Shown piece after piece: positions 16,401 to 24,143 of a stretch of DNA of 64,000 bases. Each line of letters opens with the position of its first letter. The stretch's first letter is position 1. The position numbers and the translations under genes were made by a program. Origin of the DNA: Anaerolineae bacterium (GTDB lineage: Bacteria > Chloroflexota > Anaerolineae > Promineifilales > Promineifilaceae). The notes under the pieces were generated by a model, which saw only the letters and a program-made list of their open reading frames with translations, was not told the origin of the DNA and ran no database searches. The stretch is from contig SLGK01000072.1 of assembly GCA_007123775.1 (NCBI GenBank), forward strand, positions 62,001 to 126,000, written 5' to 3'.

Positions 16401-16584
16401 TAGTGCGTAGTGCATAACGTGGCGTAGCCACAACCAAAAGCAGTTACGCGGAGATACGCGGAGGACACGCAGAGCTTCGCGGAGATAAGCGGAGAAAAAG
16501 CTTTGCGTATTTACCTTCTTCCCGCTTTTGCATCAGAAATTAACGCATATGGCGCAAATTTTGCGGCGTAACGCCGTAGTGCGC
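16401..16584. repeat. Composite nested repeat, copy 1
   Basis: The outer arms are GTAGTGCGTAGTGCATAACG and GTAACGCCGTAGTGCGC. Inside are a GTGGCGTAGCCAC palindrome, the segment CAACCAAAAGCAGTTACGCG, a run of CGCGGAGATAAGCGGAG words, then ATTAACGCATATGGCGC and AAATTTTGC. The whole arrangement recurs at 58477-58673 with clear sequence identity at both ends and a more divergent centre. No ORF is evident. It fills most of the gap between tilS and tRNA-Leu. Confidence 0.85.
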
Positions 16585-16636
16585 AGAAGAATCACTGACT
16601 ATTGACTACGGACTAATGACTATGGACTACCGCAAA

Positions 16637-16719
<83 letters not shown>

Positions 16720-16773
16720 ACTTTTGAAGAACGGCCGTATTGTACCTGCTATTGGGTGATGAAACAAGCCATG

Positions 16774-16870
16774 ACTGCGTAAAACGTAAAACGTAATATG
16801 ACACCGCCACAACTAAAAGAGTTAACGCCAAAAAGCAAAGGGAGAAAAGGGGCCAAGAAGAAGAATTTTG
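16774..16870. repeat. Divergent fragment of the composite repeat
   Basis: The segment GCCACAACTAAAAGAGTTA with flanking AACGTAAAACGTAAT matches the first part of the composite element at 16.4 and 58.5 kb with several substitutions. It lies directly before the promoter of the TerB cassette. Confidence 0.5.
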
Positions 16871-16871
16871 C

Positions 16872-16900
16872 TTGACCAGGCAAGCCACCTATCTTATACT
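16872..16900 (+). promoter_or_regulatory. Sigma-70-type promoter of the TerB-like cassette
   Basis: TTGACC, a 17-bp spacer, then TATACT: five of six consensus bases in each hexamer at ideal spacing. It is about 220 bp upstream of the first gene and implies a long untranslated leader carrying the 19-bp inverted repeat. Confidence 0.75.
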
Positions 16901-17039
16901 CTGGCTGTGCATAAGTTTGGGATATTGTAGCGATTTAGCCAGCGTTTTTGCACAACAAGCTCCCAGATTTCATCCTGTCCCACAGCTTTTGCACAAATTT
17001 ATCCGAAATCAGAAGTTCATGCAGCAAAACACGCCGCAT

Positions 17040-17100
17040 AACGAACAAGGATTCATGCAGCGGCTCCGCAACCTCCGCGCCGCATGAATCCTTGTTCGTT
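17040..17100. repeat. Perfect 19-bp inverted repeat in the leader of the TerB-like cassette
   Basis: AACGAACAAGGATTCATGC at 17040-17058 is exactly complementary to 17082-17100, with a 23-nt GC-rich loop. The right arm ends 18 bp before the start codon and 4 bp before the AAGGAG ribosome-binding site. A strong RNA hairpin (attenuator or translational control) or a protein-binding operator are both possible. Confidence 0.85.
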
Positions 17101-17118
17101 CGTCAAGGAGTGATAGAT

Positions 17119-17871
17119 ATGTCAGAAGAACAGAAAAAACATCCATTAGAAGAATACGCTGAAAACGAACGGGTAGTTTATCTGAGTATTTTATCTGCCA
17201 TCTGTTATGTGGATAAAGAATTTTCTGATAAGGAAAAGCACCAATTAGATGTTTTATTGGAGCAACTTGAGATTTCGGACGAAGGAAAATCAAAAATCTA
17301 TTCGTCAATATTTGGCCTTCAACACGAGGATAAAATTGCCAATCTTGAAGCATTTCAAGAGCTTGACAATACGGAATTGAAATACACACTAATCTCAGAT
17401 TTGTGTCTCTTTGCTTTATCTGACTCAACATTTTCTGATGAAGAATATCAATATATTCTTGGGATTGGGGCCATCTTGGGCATAACTCAAGAACAAGTTG
17501 ACGCTATAAAATCTATCCAGGAGAACCTTGTTAAAATAAAAGATATTCCCCCAACTTCTGAGAGATTTAGGTTTGTTATTAAAGATAGTGCGGCAAGACT
17601 TGCAGCGGTTGGCGTGCCTATAGGAGCAATTGCCGTAAGTGGTTCAGTTACTGGGTTAAGCGCTGCTGGAATGACTTCTGGTTTAGCTGCACTTGGCGTA
17701 TTAGTTGGTGGGGGAATGTTGGCAGGGGCGGTTATTGTCGTTCCTGCAATCGCAGTTGGGTCTGCTTATGGCGTTAAGAAGCTCTTTGATGTTGTATGGA
17801 AAGAGAACTCAGACAATAAGAAAACCTCTCAGGAAAAAGGACGAAAATGGACATGGACGAAAAAATCGTAA
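17119..17871 (+). CDS. TerB-like protein with glycine-rich hydrophobic C-terminus
   Basis: The frame opens upstream at 16948, but the start is set at the ATG after AAGGAGTGATAGAT, which gives MSEEQKKH. Residues about 20-150 form two halves of acidic helices of TerB type (ICYVDKEFSDKEKHQL; LFALSDSTFSDEEYQYI). Residues about 165-230 are an unbroken Gly/Ala/Val-rich hydrophobic region with many small-residue spacings (ALGVLVGGGMLAGAVIV), then a Lys-rich tail. TerB domains occur in tellurite-resistance and phage-response systems. A membrane-acting effector is my inference. The gene is clearly more AT-rich than its neighbours and lacks ACGGCCGT. It overlaps the next gene by 25 bp. Confidence 0.75.
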   Translation: MSEEQKKHPLEEYAENERVVYLSILSAICYVDKEFSDKEKHQLDVLLEQLEISDEGKSKIYSSIFGLQHEDKIANLEAFQELDNTELKYTLISDLCLFALSDSTFSDEEYQYILGIGAILGITQEQVDAIKSIQENLVKIKDIPPTSERFRFVIKDSAARLAAVGVPIGAIAVSGSVTGLSAAGMTSGLAALGVLVGGGMLAGAVIVVPAIAVGSAYGVKKLFDVVWKENSDNKKTSQEKGRKWTWTKKS

Positions 17872-18206
17872 GCAGTGAAATGCAGCCTGTATCAGCCGAA
17901 CTTGTGATCGCAAAAGGGATCGTTCAAAACCTGCCGGAAATTATTGGGGCAATAAAGGAAATCTACACCCTCAACAAAAAAGAACAGCTATCTGGCCGAG
18001 TTTTACAATCTCAGCTTGATGAGTTGAATATTAACAAAGAGAATTTTAAGGTCTTGGTCGAGAGTTTGACCGAATTATCAAAATCAGAAGACACTGATGC
18101 TGAGACAAAAGCTATGTATCGAGATATGATAAAAACATTATTTGAAATCTTCACAACCAATATGCGCAGTTCGCAGGACATTTCCAATTATTTGAAAGGA
18201 TTTTAA
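17847..18206 (+). CDS. Hypothetical helical protein, cassette gene 2
   Basis: 119 residues, all-helical by composition, acidic, with no signal peptide or membrane helix. It starts inside the 3' end of the TerB-like gene (25-bp overlap), with AAAAAGG before the ATG, so the two are translationally coupled. The C-terminal helices (ETKAMYRDMIKTLFEIF) suggest a partner-binding adaptor. No family recognised. Confidence 0.65.
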   Translation: MDMDEKIVSSEMQPVSAELVIAKGIVQNLPEIIGAIKEIYTLNKKEQLSGRVLQSQLDELNINKENFKVLVESLTELSKSEDTDAETKAMYRDMIKTLFEIFTTNMRSSQDISNYLKGF

Positions 18207-18209
18207 CAA

Positions 18210-18467
18210 ATGTACGGAATTAATTTGTTGGAAGTTGCCAAAATACTAGGAGCTACTGTGGCCAGCAATGCTGTTTTTAACAAGTATGGCGTAATCAGCT
18301 CTATACATCAGGAAATTATAAAGTATTCGGCCCAGCAAAATATTGATATGGTTAAAGTAATGATGCGAACGCTGGCACAACAAAACGAGCAAGCATATAA
18401 AGATGTTGTTGAAATTCTTCAGAGGCATTTTCCTGAACAAGAATTACAAGAAATTTTGCCTCAATAA
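18210..18467 (+). CDS. Hypothetical small helical protein, cassette gene 3
   Basis: 85 residues, starting 3 bp after the previous stop with AAAGGA as ribosome-binding site. It has a weakly hydrophobic N-terminal helix (LLEVAKILGATVASNAVF), then amphipathic helices. No family recognised. The strict spacing of the three genes and their shared AT-rich base use say they are one unit. Confidence 0.6.
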   Translation: MYGINLLEVAKILGATVASNAVFNKYGVISSIHQEIIKYSAQQNIDMVKVMMRTLAQQNEQAYKDVVEILQRHFPEQELQEILPQ

Positions 18468-18578
18468 ACAAAACTCGAAAACTAAACCAGCATGATTCGG
18501 CCAAATGATTGTCTGAACTGAAACGGCCGCCGGGCAATCAATTGGGGAGCTTTGGGAATTCAGGTGATTAGCAATGCT

Positions 18579-18635
18579 GCGGGTGGCGAGTATACGTTTT
18601 GGTCACTCGCCACCCGCAACCCGCAACCCGCTACA
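18579..18635. repeat. Stutter palindrome, GCGGGTGGCGAG family
   Basis: GCGGGTGGCGAGT faces ACTCGCCACCCGC, followed by two further AACCCGC words. It lies between the AT-rich cassette and the convergent YfhO gene, in a 225-bp gap with no other feature seen. Confidence 0.75.
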
Positions 18636-18692
18636 AAGTTGCATAAAACTCCGCGAAATCCAAAAGGTCCACAGCTCTTTAGAATTGACCTG

Positions 18693-21521
18693 CTACGGCC
18701 GTTTACCCCAATTCATCAACGCCAACAACAGCCACAGGCCCAGGCCCAACATCGTCAAGATACGGCCGGTCTGGTAGGTGATGGGGAAGTAGGTAAACAC
18801 CACCTCATGGCTGCCGGCCGGCACCTCAATGGCGCGAAAGAGGCCGTTGGCCTGGTAGATGGGGGTGTTTGTGCCACTGACGCTGGCCCGCCAGCCGGGA
18901 TAGTTGGCGTCGCTGAGGAGCAGCAAGGCCGGGGCGTCGCTCTCGACGGCGATGACAACTTGCTCCGGGTCGTAGCTGAGGATGGTGGCGGTGCCGCCGG
19001 TGCCTGGCTGAGCCGGGGGCAAGGGCGCGGGGGCCGGCGGTTCGGGGGCCAACACAACGGCCGTTTGCCACGGATCAAACTCAGGCGAGCGCAGGGCGGT
19101 GTAAACGGCCGTTTCGTCCGGCCACACCTGCCACTCGTGATACAAAACCGCCCGCGGCAGCAGGTCCAGCTTCTCGTAAATCTTCACATCGCCCGAATAG
19201 ATGAGACGGAACGGCCCCGGCACCAGCGTTTGAAACGTCTCGTCTCGCCCATCGACCAGCGCCAGGCCCGACACCTGCCACGCCCCATCCCCGGCCACCA
19301 ACGCGACAGTCTCAGCCAGCAGCGGCTCGTCAAAAGCCACCTGCCAAAACCATTCACCCTCATCCCCCAACTGCCCTCCGTTTACCCCATACTGCTCACC
19401 GTTTACCTCTACAAATCCCGCTTCACCCTGCCCCAGCAGCCAGATTTCCGTGGCTTCATAGGCCGGAATGTGGCCTACCGCCACCCGCTCGCCCGCTGCC
19501 AGCCGGGCGGGATGCTGCCGGTCGAAAAAGACCCGCCCCTCGCGCCAGACGTCGCCCACCTTGTCGGTGATGATGTATTGCACGTTGAACAGATCGAGCC
19601 AGTGGGCGTCAGGTACGGCCGTTAAATGCTCACGTAAACGGCCGTCGGTGGTCCGCACCCCGTCAGGCAGTATGAGCGCTACCGCGTCACTATACGCGGC
19701 TAGAGGCAGAATCCCTCCATCAAAGCCGTCAACCGAAGGCAACTGCCAGACCAGCGGTAGATTGGGGGCCACAATCTCCTGCTGCTTGGCGGCAATGAGG
19801 TAGTCGTAAAGAGCGGCGGGCGGCAGTTGGTCGCGGTAGATGGTCTCGATTTCCGCCTGATCGCCCAGGTCAAAAAAGATGTGGGAGAGGCTGAGCAGGC
19901 GTCCGGGAGGCACGGCCGTTTCTGTCTCGGCCAGCAAACGGGCCACCGGCGGGCGGCGGTCAAAATAGGCGTCGGGCGTGGTCACGTTGTGGTAGGGCTG
20001 GCTGCGCGAGGCAATAAACAGAACAAGAGCCGCCAGCGGAATGAGTAGGTAGGCAATATTTTTAACCGCAAAGACGCGAAGAACGCGAAGAGGAAGAAAT
20101 AAATCTTTGCGCTCTTTGCGTCTTGGCGGTGAATCTTTTTGACCAATGCCGCCCCACCACCACAGCAGGCCAACCAGCCCCAACAGCAGCAGTTCCCCAG
20201 CCCACAGCAGCCCGGTGGCCAATGAGGGCAGTTCATACGGCGATTCCGGACCCAGCGGCAACCGGCCGCTCAACGGCTCTGCCAAAAAGCTCCAGCCCAT
20301 CAGCACCAAAATCAACAACAACGCAACGAAGAACGGCCGTTTAATATCAAAGAATCCGCGTTTATCTGCGTTTATCTGCGTCCTATCAAACCCCACGCCA
20401 GCCAGCAGCGACAGCCCCAGGCTGACCAGCACCAACCAGCGGGCCGGCACGCGGAACAGGTTGAAGCCGGGCAGTTGGGCCAACAGCCAGTTGGCCGGAT
20501 TGAAGATACCCAGCGCCAAAAACAGACCGACGCCGACGAGCAAAATGGTGGGCAGAATGAACGGCTTCTGCCGCCAGCGCCAGGCCCCCAACACCGCCAG
20601 CAATAATCCGGTCAGGGGCACAAAGGCCACATACTCGCTAAAGAGCGACTGGCCGTAAGCGGGTAAAAAGGTCCGCCCCAGCAGCAGCGGATGGAGCGAA
20701 AAGGACAACACCTCATTGACCGCCAATCCCCCCTCGCGGCTGGACAAGGTGGTCAGTTCCAGCGTGGGCAGCAGTTGCACGGCGGCCATCAGCAGGGCCA
20801 AAATCAAACCCAGCCCCAACGCCCCCCACAGGCTCAACCAGGACCACAGCCCATCCCGCTCCACGCGATTCAGACGCAACTGTACCCCATACCCTAACAG
20901 CCAAACCCCAACCCCCACCCCAGTGATGAAGCTGGTCTGGCTGTGGCCGGCCACCAACTGCAAGCTGAAAAAGAGGGCGAGCAAAAAGCAGCGCTGCCAG
21001 ACAGCCAGGCCAGGTGCCAGGGCCACCAGAAACCAGGGCAGCCAGGCCAATCCCTGCAACTGGTTGACGTGTTCTACCTGGGCCGTCAGATAGCCGCCGA
21101 GGGCGAACAGCAGCGCGGCCAAAAACGCCCCGCCCCGGCTCAGGTCAAACAGTCGCCGCCCGGCCAGGTAAGTCCCCCAGCCGGCGATGGTCAGGTGCAG
21201 CAGAATAGTGGCACTGACAGCGTAGGGAATGGGGAACCACAACCAGAGCGGCCAGTTGAGCGGGTAGAAAAACCCAACCTGGCTGTTGGCCAGCAGGGGT
21301 GCGCCCATAAAAAGAGTGGGATTCCAGTGGGGTAAACGGCCGTTGCTCAACGCCACCACCGCCGCTTCCCAGTAGGGATAAAAATAAAGAAACGTATCTC
21401 CCCTGGCCAGAATCAAATTACCAAACGCCAGCCGGTGCGAAAAAAGCAAAACCAGCAGCGGCAGCAGGATGAGGGGCCAGTAGCGGTGCAACAATCGTAG
21501 CAAGCGCATCATTTTTTGCAT
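18693..21521 (-). CDS. YfhO-family polytopic membrane protein
   Basis: 942 residues from the ATG after the repeat (the frame extends 16 codons upstream, but those codons are a TACGCACTACG repeat). The first periplasmic loop has ARGDTFLYFYPYWE and PHWNPTLFMGAPLLANSQ, the YfhO/GT-C pattern. About 12 helices follow, then a soluble C-terminal domain and a final helix. YfhO proteins are proposed to glycosylate lipoteichoic acid or related polymers; here a role in envelope glycan transfer is inferred. Two cytoplasmic or loop stretches come from in-frame micro-repeats: DSPPRRKERKDLFLPLRV and RTQINADKRGFFDIK. Confidence 0.88.
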   Translation of the reverse strand: MQKMMRLLRLLHRYWPLILLPLLVLLFSHRLAFGNLILARGDTFLYFYPYWEAAVVALSNGRLPHWNPTLFMGAPLLANSQVGFFYPLNWPLWLWFPIPYAVSATILLHLTIAGWGTYLAGRRLFDLSRGGAFLAALLFALGGYLTAQVEHVNQLQGLAWLPWFLVALAPGLAVWQRCFLLALFFSLQLVAGHSQTSFITGVGVGVWLLGYGVQLRLNRVERDGLWSWLSLWGALGLGLILALLMAAVQLLPTLELTTLSSREGGLAVNEVLSFSLHPLLLGRTFLPAYGQSLFSEYVAFVPLTGLLLAVLGAWRWRQKPFILPTILLVGVGLFLALGIFNPANWLLAQLPGFNLFRVPARWLVLVSLGLSLLAGVGFDRTQINADKRGFFDIKRPFFVALLLILVLMGWSFLAEPLSGRLPLGPESPYELPSLATGLLWAGELLLLGLVGLLWWWGGIGQKDSPPRRKERKDLFLPLRVLRVFAVKNIAYLLIPLAALVLFIASRSQPYHNVTTPDAYFDRRPPVARLLAETETAVPPGRLLSLSHIFFDLGDQAEIETIYRDQLPPAALYDYLIAAKQQEIVAPNLPLVWQLPSVDGFDGGILPLAAYSDAVALILPDGVRTTDGRLREHLTAVPDAHWLDLFNVQYIITDKVGDVWREGRVFFDRQHPARLAAGERVAVGHIPAYEATEIWLLGQGEAGFVEVNGEQYGVNGGQLGDEGEWFWQVAFDEPLLAETVALVAGDGAWQVSGLALVDGRDETFQTLVPGPFRLIYSGDVKIYEKLDLLPRAVLYHEWQVWPDETAVYTALRSPEFDPWQTAVVLAPEPPAPAPLPPAQPGTGGTATILSYDPEQVVIAVESDAPALLLLSDANYPGWRASVSGTNTPIYQANGLFRAIEVPAGSHEVVFTYFPITYQTGRILTMLGLGLWLLLALMNWGKRP
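20060..20135. repeat. In-gene stutter palindrome, CGCAAAGACGCGAAG family
   Basis: CGCAAAGACGCGAAGAACGCG and its facing arm CTTTGCGCTCTTTGCGTCTTG lie in frame in YfhO, in a charged loop between membrane helices (PPRRKERKDLFLPLRVLRVF). It is the same type as the intergenic CTCTGCG elements at 34.9 and 37.0 kb. Confidence 0.88.
20349..20382. repeat. In-gene stutter repeat, ATCCGCGTTTATCTGCG family
   Basis: AATCCGCGTTTATCTGCG followed by TTTATCTGCGTCC, in frame in YfhO just after a membrane helix. It encodes DRTQINADKRGFFD on the minus strand. Confidence 0.75.
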
Positions 21522-21586
21522 AGTGCGTAGTGCGTGGTGCGTAGCGCGTAGCAATGTTGGTCTACGCACTACGTACTACGCACTAT
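21522..21586. repeat. Stutter palindrome, TACGCACTACG family
   Basis: The repeat fills the whole gap between the YfhO gene and the upstream GT39 gene. The GTAGTGCG arm touches the YfhO start codon and the CTACGCAC arm ends at the GT39 stop codon. Confidence 0.88.
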
Positions 21587-23232
21587 TTGCAGTTCACAAT
21601 TAAAAACAGTTCAATCCCTTCCGCTTCATACACCGTTTCCAGGCAAAACCCGGCTTCGCTGACGGCGCGGCGGAAGGGGAGCGCGGCCGGCGTGTGGGGC
21701 AGTGACAGGTAGCGGGCGTGGCCGTCACTGCCAAAGACAAGGAGTTCCTCGGTCAGTTGGGCCGGATGGGGCAGCCAACTGTGGTGGACGCGCCTGTCAA
21801 ACAGATGGTAGCGCCACTGCCAACTGTGCCAATGGTCATAAAGGACAGTACCATAAGGTGCTTCTTCCAAATAGGCGGCGGCTGTCGCTATACCCTGATC
21901 GGCATCGGCCTGACCCCCGATCGGTAAACGGCCTGCACTGAGCCAGTCGAAGTGGCCGTTGCGTCCCGACCAGGCCCCCGGCAGCAGCAGTAAGACAACG
22001 ACCGCCGGCAAAACAATCTGCCCCATTTTGCCACGAAAGCTGAATAATGTCCCGCTCAGAACGCGAGCCAGCAGCAGGGCCAGAATGGGAACCAGCAGCA
22101 GCAAGTAGCGGTCCCAGACCGGAATAGCCAGCAGCCAGTGGAGGGCCAGATAGGCCAGGCTAAATAGAATCAACAGTCGGTCGGGGAAACGGCCGTAAAC
22201 CCACAGCCAGATCATCCCCCCACCAAGCAGCAGGAGGAACACCGCCCCCGGCCAACCGCCCGCCCACACCATCTGCCCCAGTTCAGCCCAGGCCAGCAAC
22301 CGCGGCCCCAGCTCCCACGACCAGATCAGGCGCGTACCGCCAAAGTTGCTCACCTGCAAGCCCCAGAGCGCCAGCGAGCCGGTCCGCAGCCACTCCCACA
22401 GCAGCAAGGTGGTCAAAAAGGGCAACATACCGGCCAGCCAGCGCATAGCGGCCAGACCCGCCCACCGATAAATCGGCGGGCTATCTAACAACGCCCGCTG
22501 AACCGGGCTGGCTGGCTGGTCTGGGCCATCAGCCGGATTTATCCGGCGTTGGTGGCTAGTGCAACTAGCCCCAATAGCCTGGTCGTTCACGGCCAGGCGA
22601 TCCGGAGCCGCCAACCAGCCCCACCGCCACCAACCCACCATCAATAGGAGCGGCAAAAAGAGCCACGCCTGGTGCTTGGTCAGCAGCGCCAGCCCAAACA
22701 ACACACCCGACCAGCCCGGCCGGTCAATCAGGGCCAGACTGCCCACCAACCAAAACAGCAGCAGCGGGTCCAAAAAAGCAGTCGCGCTAAACTGAATGGC
22801 ATAGGGGGATAGCGCAATCAGGACGGCGACGAGAATCGGTTGAATTACTAACAATGACGGAGGACCGAAGACAGAGGACCGAGACCGCCCTCCGTCTGCC
22901 GTCTGCCGTCTTTCGTCTTTAACATACCAACGCCACACCCACTGCGCCGTCAGCGGCACCAGCAAAATCGAGGCGATCCAGTTGGGCAAGCGGGCCGCCC
23001 ATTCCACCGGCCCTTGCAGCGGGTAAAAGAAGGCCTGTAAATAAAAAAGCAGCGGCGGCTTATCCACCAACTGCGTTTGCAGCAGCGGGTCACGCCAGAC
23101 GGCGATCAGTCGCGCCCAGGTAGCAAAAAGCGCTTCATCCCCCTGAAACGTATTGGCAAACAGCCCCGGCAGCCGCAGCCAAAAAGCCAGGAGGGTGATG
23201 GCGACTAGCAGCCAGCGCGTTTTCGGGGGCAT
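21583..23232 (-). CDS. GT39/ArnT-like membrane glycosyltransferase
   Basis: 549 residues; the start is set at MPPKTRW because the nine upstream codons are repeat DNA. The first loop carries FQGDEALFATWARL, the GT-C acidic motif, and LVDKPPLLFYLQAFFYPL, typical of PMT/ArnT enzymes that use polyprenyl-phosphate sugars. About 10-12 helices. Two micro-repeats are read in frame: ERRQTADGGRSRSSVFGP in a loop near residue 120, and FDWLSAGRLP, from a CTTCGACTGGCTCAG element, in the C-terminal domain. It forms a glycan group with YfhO and the GT2. Confidence 0.87.
   Translation of the reverse strand: MPPKTRWLLVAITLLAFWLRLPGLFANTFQGDEALFATWARLIAVWRDPLLQTQLVDKPPLLFYLQAFFYPLQGPVEWAARLPNWIASILLVPLTAQWVWRWYVKDERRQTADGGRSRSSVFGPPSLLVIQPILVAVLIALSPYAIQFSATAFLDPLLLFWLVGSLALIDRPGWSGVLFGLALLTKHQAWLFLPLLLMVGWWRWGWLAAPDRLAVNDQAIGASCTSHQRRINPADGPDQPASPVQRALLDSPPIYRWAGLAAMRWLAGMLPFLTTLLLWEWLRTGSLALWGLQVSNFGGTRLIWSWELGPRLLAWAELGQMVWAGGWPGAVFLLLLGGGMIWLWVYGRFPDRLLILFSLAYLALHWLLAIPVWDRYLLLLVPILALLLARVLSGTLFSFRGKMGQIVLPAVVVLLLLPGAWSGRNGHFDWLSAGRLPIGGQADADQGIATAAAYLEEAPYGTVLYDHWHSWQWRYHLFDRRVHHSWLPHPAQLTEELLVFGSDGHARYLSLPHTPAALPFRRAVSEAGFCLETVYEAEGIELFLIVNCK
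21931..21954. repeat. In-gene CTTCGA-CTCAG micro-element
   Basis: On the minus strand CTTCGACTGGCTCAGTGCAGG lies in frame within GT39. It resembles the 24-bp and 23-bp insertions seen in the two RHS copies at 60373 and 63164. Confidence 0.55.
22856..22920. repeat. In-gene stutter palindrome, GACCGAAGACGGAGG family
   Basis: GACGGAGGACCGAAGACAGAGG and facing CCGTCTGCCGTCTTTCGTC words lie in frame in a loop of the GT39 protein. Identical-type elements are intergenic at 33.9 and 42.2 kb. Confidence 0.88.
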
Positions 23233-23238
23233 GGGTGT

Positions 23239-23292
23239 ACAGCGTGATACGTGGACCATTACGCATTACGCAATACGCAATACGCATCACGT
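23239..23292. repeat. Stutter repeat, TACGCAATACGCATCACG family
   Basis: GCGTGATACGTGGACC then ATTACGCATTACGCAATACG words, a mix of the TACGCAATACG and CACGTTTCACG families. It separates GT39 from the upstream GT2 gene. Confidence 0.8.
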
Positions 23293-23295
23293 CTA

Positions 23296-23985
23296 TCAGT
23301 CAACAAAGCGGTACTTCACCAAATAGTACAACGCCTTCGGCCCCTCGACCCAGGGGTTGAGCTTTTTGCCCTCGTCGAATTCACGGCCGTTATAAGAAAT
23401 CGGCACCTCGTAGATACGGTGGCCGCGTTTCAACACTTTCGACGTAATCTCCGGTTCAAACTCAAAGCCGCGCGAGCGTAGAGGAATATCTTCGATCACG
23501 TCGGCGCGAAACACCTTATAGCAGGTTTCCATGTCGGATAGGATGGTGTTATACATGATATTGGTCACAAACGTCAGGAATTTGTTGCCCACCATGTGCC
23601 AGAAGAACATCGTCTTGGTTGGTCCGCCGCGAAAACGAGAGCCGTAGACAACAGTGGCCCGGTTTTCCACAATCGGCCGTATCAACGCCTCATAATCACG
23701 CGGATCATATTCCAAATCAGCATCTTGAATCAGGTAAATATCGCCCGTAGCTTTCTCAAAGCCAGTGCGAACGGCCGCACCCTTACCCTGATTCTTCGCG
23801 TGCATAAATATGCGGATGCGGTCGCTCAACGCCTGAATGTCAGGATACAGTTCCCGTGTGCCATCGGTCGAGCCATCATCAACAACAACGATTTCATCCG
23901 CTTTATCCACGGCCAAGATGGCCTCAATCGCCGGCTTAACCGTTTCATATTCGTTATAAACAGGAACAATTACAGATAATTTCAC
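23296..23985 (-). CDS. Family 2 glycosyltransferase
   Basis: 229 residues from a GTG start with AAGGAGACA ahead of it; the longer frame upstream is repeat DNA (AQWQGGAATPPL). KLSVIVPVYNEYETV opens a GT-A fold, EIVVVDDGSTDGT supplies the first acidic motif, LIQDADLEYDP the DXD, and CYKVFRADVI plus the EVPISYNGREF block are typical of DPM1/DPMS-like polyprenyl-phosphate sugar synthases. It could make the lipid-linked donor used by the neighbouring GT39 and YfhO proteins; that link is inferred from position. Confidence 0.9.
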   Translation of the reverse strand: MKLSVIVPVYNEYETVKPAIEAILAVDKADEIVVVDDGSTDGTRELYPDIQALSDRIRIFMHAKNQGKGAAVRTGFEKATGDIYLIQDADLEYDPRDYEALIRPIVENRATVVYGSRFRGGPTKTMFFWHMVGNKFLTFVTNIMYNTILSDMETCYKVFRADVIEDIPLRSRGFEFEPEITSKVLKRGHRIYEVPISYNGREFDEGKKLNPWVEGPKALYYLVKYRFVD

Positions 23986-24001
23986 AAGCTGTCTCCTTGT
24001 A

Positions 24002-24046
24002 CAAAGTGGCGGGGTTGCCGCACCACCTTGCCACTGCGCCACTTTG
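24002..24046. repeat. Stutter palindrome, AAGTGGCGCAGTGGC family
   Basis: CAAAGTGGCG and CGCCACTTTG form perfect 10-bp outer arms around TTGCCGCACCACCTTGCCAC words. It lies just upstream of the GT2 ribosome-binding site. A second member forms the 3' end of rfbH at 33.05 kb. Confidence 0.85.
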
Positions 24047-24079
24047 CTATTTTGCCCGGCGGATTATAACATCTTAATC

Positions 24080-24123
24080 CTTACGCATCACGTTTCACGC
24101 TTCACGTTTCACGCTTCACGTTC
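24080..24123. repeat. CACGTTTCACGCTTCACG tandem words
   Basis: Head-to-tail CACGTTTCACGC / TTCACG words ahead of the HAD gene. The word TTCACG at 24108-24113 sits 17 bp upstream of a perfect TATAAT at 24131-24136, so the repeat may supply the -35 element. Confidence 0.75.
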
Positions 24124-24130
24124 CATCCGC

Positions 24131-24136
24131 TATAAT
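24131..24136 (+). promoter_or_regulatory. -10 box placed for a leaderless transcript of the HAD gene
   Basis: TATAAT ends seven bases before the ATG, so initiation would fall at or next to the start codon. No Shine-Dalgarno sequence is present. The same spacing is seen before the DUF2723 gene. Confidence 0.5.
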
Positions 24137-24143
24137 CAAGCCC

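Noticed and set aside
16948-17118. Longer N-terminus for the TerB-like protein
   Set aside because: The extra codons read through the 19-bp inverted repeat and lack TerB similarity; AAGGAG before 17119 decides the start.
18552-19625. 357-residue plus-strand ORF opposite YfhO
   Set aside because: Gln/Arg-rich shadow; YfhO is coherent on the minus strand.
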